NCBI RefSeq assembly: GCF_000688395.1
Contig: NZ_JIAG01000006.1
Span: 1-64,000, forward strand
Source: Haematomicrobium sanguinis DSM 21259
GTDB taxonomy: Bacteria; Actinomycetota; Actinomycetes; Actinomycetales; Micrococcaceae
Length of the DNA: 64,000 nucleotides
Reading direction: 5' to 3'
A model generated the notes under the pieces. That model was given only the letters and a program-made list of their open reading frames with translations. It was not told the origin of the DNA and did no database searches. This document shows positions 60,611 through 64,000 of this stretch, in pieces (position 1 is the first letter of the stretch; each line of letters starts with the position of its first letter). A program made the position numbers and the translations under genes.

Positions 60611-63600
60611 ATGAATGTGGAGAGAGGGGTCACGCGGGTCGTGGACTGGGACGGGGAGCAAGACGCGTTTATTCGTAGCGAACCCGGCGGCACGAAAGTG
60701 CTGTGGGGGGCGCCGGGGACGGGCAAGAGCGCGGCCTTGCTCGAAAAGGTGGGCAACGCCGTCGAACATCAGAACATTGACCCGGACTCGGTACTGTTTC
60801 TGACGCCAAGCCGGGTGAGTGCGGGGCGGGCGCGGGAGCGGATTTCGGCGCGGCTGGGGCGAACCATGAGCGTGAATCCGGCGCGGACCTGGAGTTCTTA
60901 CGCTTTTGATCTCATTCAGCGAGCGGTCGCCGCCGGCCTGATCGAGACGGGGCAACGTGCCCCGAAACTGCTCTCCGGAGCCGAGCAGGATGTCATCATT
61001 GCCGAGCTTCTGGCCGGCCACGCGAAGGGGGAGGTGGATGGACCGGAATGGCCGGAAGGGCTGGAATTGGCGGTGCGCACACGTGCCTTCCGGCAAGAGG
61101 TCCGCGAGCTTTTTGATCGCTTAAACGAGGCGGGGTTGGACGCCGCGGATCTTGCCGAATTGGGGCGGGAACACGGTATTCCCGAGTGGGTTGGTGCGGC
61201 GCAGCTGTTTGGCGAATACCTGGATACCCTGGATTTGCGCATGCCCGAAGCGTTTGACCCGGCTCAAGTCATGCGGGCGGCAATTCTCGTCTTGCGCAAT
61301 AACCCCGAGTTCCTCGCCGCCGAGCGAGAACGACTGCGTCTTGTGGTGGTGGATGATCTGCAGGACGCCACGGGCGCGCAATTGGAACTGTTGGACGAGT
61401 TGCGCGGGTCCGGCGATCAAGCGGCGCCCGCGGTCGTGGTCGCGATTGCGCCGGATTCCACGGTGCAGGGATTTCGCGGGGCGAGCGCCGAAGCGGCGAT
61501 TGACGTGATTGAGCGTTGGCGGGCCGCGGGGAGCGTGCAGGATGTGGTGCTGGAGACGTCGCACCGGATGTCTGCGGAGGTGGCGCAGGGATGGTCACGC
61601 GTTGTCGAACGGATCGGCGTGCGCGGCGGGGGTCGGAACTCTCGCGTGCTGGACACCTCCGGTACCGCCACGGAGCAGCAGGGCGTCCGGGCGGACGTGG
61701 CGGCCAGTGTGCACCATGAGCACCGGCTCATCGGGTCTCGGATCATGGATGCTCACCTGGACGAGGGTGTGCCGTTCTCATCGATGGCCGTGATTGTGCG
61801 AAACTCTGGGATGGTAGAGCCGCTGGTGCGGTCCCTGGCGCAGCAGGGCGTGCCGGTGCAACGTGCGAGCAGTTCGGAGGTGCTGGCCAGTAACCGGGCG
61901 GCGTGGGCGGTGCTGACGGTCTTGAAGATTGCCCGGGATGCCGCGGTCTTGACCGAAGAGATCGCCGTCGAGTTGTTAGGTACACCGTTTGGTGAATCGG
62001 ATGCGGTGCGCTTGCGGCGTTTGCGGCATCAGTTGACGCGGGCGGCTGCCAAGTCCGGGCGGGAAGTGTCCCCGGAGCCAGGCGTGTTGGCGCGTGCGCT
62101 GTTGGGCGACATCGATATCCCGAATGATGCTGGCGCCGATGGGGTGGGAGCACGGCGAATTGCGGCGATGATCGCTGCGGCGCGTGGGGCGTATGCGCGG
62201 GGGGTAGACGATATTGAATTGACGCTGTGGAAGGTGTGGGAAGCGGCCGGGGTCGCCGCAACCTGGCAGCGGCTTGCACTCGGGGAGGACGGGCACGGCG
62301 ACGGTGGGCACAGTGCCGGTGGGCACAGTGAGGCGCTGGGGGCCGGGAATGACGCCGTGGCGAATTCTCGGGCGGCGCGCTCTGCCGCGGCGAGCAGCGC
62401 CAACGAGAACCTGGATGCCATGATCATACTGTTTGCCGCGGCAGAACGGTTCAATGAGCAGCTTGCCGCCGCGAACGCCCGACAGTTTGTGGAATACGTT
62501 TTGGGTCAAGAAGTGCCGATGGATTCGCTCGCGGGTCCCGACGCGGCCGAGGACTCCGTCGAAGTCATGACGGTCGCCGCAAGCGCGGGACGATCCTGGG
62601 AACGAGTTTTTATTTCCGGGGTGCAAGCGGGGGTGTGGCCGAACACTCGAATTCGCGGGCAAGTTCTCCGGAGTGCGGATTTGGCGGACCTGGTGCGAAC
62701 CGGGGTCATGCAAACCGATTACTCGACCCAAGTAAAAGACGTGGTCTATGACGAGCTAAAAACCTTTGCCGTTGCACTATCGAGAGCACGTACGCACGTC
62801 TACGTAAGCGCGGTTGACGGGGATGATGCCGCGGTTTCTCCGTTTGTCGACCTGGTTGATCCTCAAGGGCAGACGGATACGCCGCGTGAACGGGTGGTTG
62901 TGCCGCGGACAAAGAATTTGCGGAGCCTCGTTGCGGCGCTGCGTCAGAAGGCGGAAGCCGGGTACGCGGAGTGGCCGGACGCGGGGGCGGACGGAAACGC
63001 CGGCATTCGGGACGCGGTAGAGACTCTGACGTTTTTGGGGCAACCGGAACAGGGAGTCGAGGGTGCGCACCCGAACTCTTGGTGGGGGCTGCTGCCGTTG
63101 TCGAGCGATGCCGACATCATCGCCGATGGGCAAGCGGTATCGGTTTCACCGTCGCGGATTCAAACCGCGATCGATTCCCCATTGAACTGGTTCCTGTCCG
63201 CAGCGGGCGGGGAAGTCGCCACCGACTTTGCCCGCTCGCTGGGTACGCTCGTCCACGAAATTGCCGAACTACTGCCGGCCGGCACGCCACCCGAACTCTC
63301 GGCAAAACTTGAAGAGCTCTGGCCCCGTCTGAACATGCCGAACAACTGGTTGGCTGCCAAAGACCGGGAACGCGCAGAGCGCATGGTGGACAAGCTGGGC
63401 CGATATATCAATGAGGATCTGCCGGCGAGCGGCCGCGAACTGGTCGGAACCGAGGTACAGTTTCGCGCCGACGTCTCGGGCACGGACCGGTACGCGATCT
63501 TGAGCGGCATTGTGGACCGGCTGGAACGGGACGAGCAGGGCCGGCTCGTTGTCATTGACTTCAAGACCGGGCGAACGAAACCTACCGCCGAGGATGTGCG

Positions 63601-63910
63601 GGAATTGCCGCAACTGGCCGCCTACCAGGTTGCCGTAGAAGAGTCCGCTTTTGGAGACGGGTCAGGAAACGAATCCGGGGGAGCGGCGCTTGTTCAGCTC
63701 GGTACAAGCGAGGCGTCTCTCGCGGTGCAAACCCAGGGCCCACTGGGCGCGGAAACCTGGGCGCTCGAATTGCTGCATGAGGCTGTCGATGCAATGTCGG
63801 GAAACAGCTTTGCCGCCCACCACGAGGCCGGAAGCGGCGGCCAGTTCGGGGCGCGTTGCACGGTCCCATGGGTGTGCCCTCTGTGTGAAGGATTGCAGGT
63901 GACTGAATAA
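60611..63910 (+). CDS. AdnA-like helicase-nuclease (UvrD plus PD-(D/E)xK)
   Basis: 1,099 residues. The N-terminal UvrD-like part has Walker A GAPGTGKS at 33-40 and Walker B VVVDDLQDA near 244, so ATP binding is likely. The C-terminal part is a RecB-family nuclease: GTLVHEIAEL near 877, LSGIVDRLERDEQGRLVVID with the DFKTG acidic/Lys site near 981 and QLAAYQ. Near the end CTVPWVCPLCEG has three Cys, but the usual partner Cys before PLxWFL is Ser (IDSPLNWFL, near 857), so an Fe-S cluster may be absent or altered. With the next gene it should form an AdnAB-type end-resection machine. Confidence 0.85.
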   Translation: MNVERGVTRVVDWDGEQDAFIRSEPGGTKVLWGAPGTGKSAALLEKVGNAVEHQNIDPDSVLFLTPSRVSAGRARERISARLGRTMSVNPARTWSSYAFDLIQRAVAAGLIETGQRAPKLLSGAEQDVIIAELLAGHAKGEVDGPEWPEGLELAVRTRAFRQEVRELFDRLNEAGLDAADLAELGREHGIPEWVGAAQLFGEYLDTLDLRMPEAFDPAQVMRAAILVLRNNPEFLAAERERLRLVVVDDLQDATGAQLELLDELRGSGDQAAPAVVVAIAPDSTVQGFRGASAEAAIDVIERWRAAGSVQDVVLETSHRMSAEVAQGWSRVVERIGVRGGGRNSRVLDTSGTATEQQGVRADVAASVHHEHRLIGSRIMDAHLDEGVPFSSMAVIVRNSGMVEPLVRSLAQQGVPVQRASSSEVLASNRAAWAVLTVLKIARDAAVLTEEIAVELLGTPFGESDAVRLRRLRHQLTRAAAKSGREVSPEPGVLARALLGDIDIPNDAGADGVGARRIAAMIAAARGAYARGVDDIELTLWKVWEAAGVAATWQRLALGEDGHGDGGHSAGGHSEALGAGNDAVANSRAARSAAASSANENLDAMIILFAAAERFNEQLAAANARQFVEYVLGQEVPMDSLAGPDAAEDSVEVMTVAASAGRSWERVFISGVQAGVWPNTRIRGQVLRSADLADLVRTGVMQTDYSTQVKDVVYDELKTFAVALSRARTHVYVSAVDGDDAAVSPFVDLVDPQGQTDTPRERVVVPRTKNLRSLVAALRQKAEAGYAEWPDAGADGNAGIRDAVETLTFLGQPEQGVEGAHPNSWWGLLPLSSDADIIADGQAVSVSPSRIQTAIDSPLNWFLSAAGGEVATDFARSLGTLVHEIAELLPAGTPPELSAKLEELWPRLNMPNNWLAAKDRERAERMVDKLGRYINEDLPASGRELVGTEVQFRADVSGTDRYAILSGIVDRLERDEQGRLVVIDFKTGRTKPTAEDVRELPQLAAYQVAVEESAFGDGSGNESGGAALVQLGTSEASLAVQTQGPLGAETWALELLHEAVDAMSGNSFAAHHEAGSGGQFGARCTVPWVCPLCEGLQVTE

Positions 63911-64000
63911 TGTACAGCCCCGAAGAGCTTGCCGACATTCTCGGGCAGCACCGGCCCACCGCGCAGCAGTCGGCGGTGATTTCCTCGCCGATGCAACCCG
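63910..64000 (+). CDS. AdnB-like UvrD-type helicase, N-terminus (runs off right edge)
   Basis: The ATG overlaps the previous stop by one base (TAATG). The first 30 residues, MYSPEELADILGQHRPTAQQ and onward to SSPMQP, carry the Q-motif pattern PTAQQ of UvrD-like helicases such as AdnB. The position right after the AdnA-like gene supports this. The rest lies outside the window. Confidence 0.75.
   Translation, partial: MYSPEELADILGQHRPTAQQSAVISSPMQP

Overview
This 64 kb window is chromosomal DNA of a high-GC Gram-positive bacterium (Actinomycetota), most like the order Micrococcales. The evidence is the gene content and order: fdxA-dapC, dapD/dapE, gluABCD, sigE-tatB-mrp-DUF1003-MgtE-like, DUF3107-TetR-moeZ, DUF3117, an AdnA/AdnB-type helicase-nuclease pair and a coproporphyrin-dependent haem cluster. 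The species cannot be named from the sequence alone. I see no prophage, CRISPR array, rRNA or tRNA. The only mobile element is a truncated IS30-type element at the left edge.

Layout. 1-350: end of an IS30-type element. 0.6-6.6 kb: BCCT osmolyte transporter, SGNH hydrolase, typA, membrane protein, ArsR regulator. 6.7-9.9 kb: SH3-like protein, fdxA-dapC, citrate synthase. 10.2-15.3 kb: acyl-CoA ligase with a DUF6314 protein, NUDIX-NYN fusion, galE, secreted protein. 15.4-17.5 kb: divergent dapD/dapE. 17.5-20.9 kb: gluABCD glutamate importer. 21-24.5 kb: LOG protein, DivIVA-domain protein, tag, PIG-V-like mannosyltransferase, DUF3117. 24.5-30.2 kb: O-methyltransferase, sigE, sigE partner, tatB, mrp, DUF1003, MgtE-N/CBS protein. 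30.3-40.5 kb: stress protein, aminopeptidase P, BNR-repeat protein plus ThiS-like protein, PHP phosphoesterase, orphan DNA methyltransferase, DEAD helicase, RNB ribonuclease, ferritin-like protein. 40.6-45.9 kb: thiE and a TPP-riboswitch thiOSG operon, DUF3107, TetR, moeZ. 46-56.3 kb: hemA divergent from hemE-cgoX-chdC-cpfC-hemC-hemD-hemB-hemL. 56.5-59.3 kb: methionine importer metNIQ. 59.4-64 kb: exonuclease, alkyltransferase-like protein, AdnA-like protein and the start of an AdnB-like one.

How the genes work together. dapC, dapD and dapE are three steps of the succinylase route to diaminopimelate and lysine. ThiO, ThiS, ThiG, ThiE and the MoeZ/ThiF-type activator make and join the thiamine moieties. 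The haem cluster runs from glutamyl-tRNA through coproporphyrin III to haem b, with ChdC (HemQ) as the last enzyme.

Most interesting non-coding signals: (1) a 17-bp palindrome TTCTACANNNTGTAGAA both in the hemA/hemE intergenic region and upstream of chdC, a candidate operator of an unidentified haem regulator; (2) a set of long, mostly perfect palindromes at gene ends that share sequence modules, including a 64-bp palindrome with no loop, a 54-bp palindrome with no loop and a near-identical ~78-bp repeat behind both gltA and hemL; (3) a 9-mer, ACGACGGCG, on either strand at 16 places, six of them between genes; (4) six copies of a pentanucleotide just upstream of the galE promoter; (5) a recurring -10 box 6-7 bases before many start codons, implying many leaderless mRNAs.
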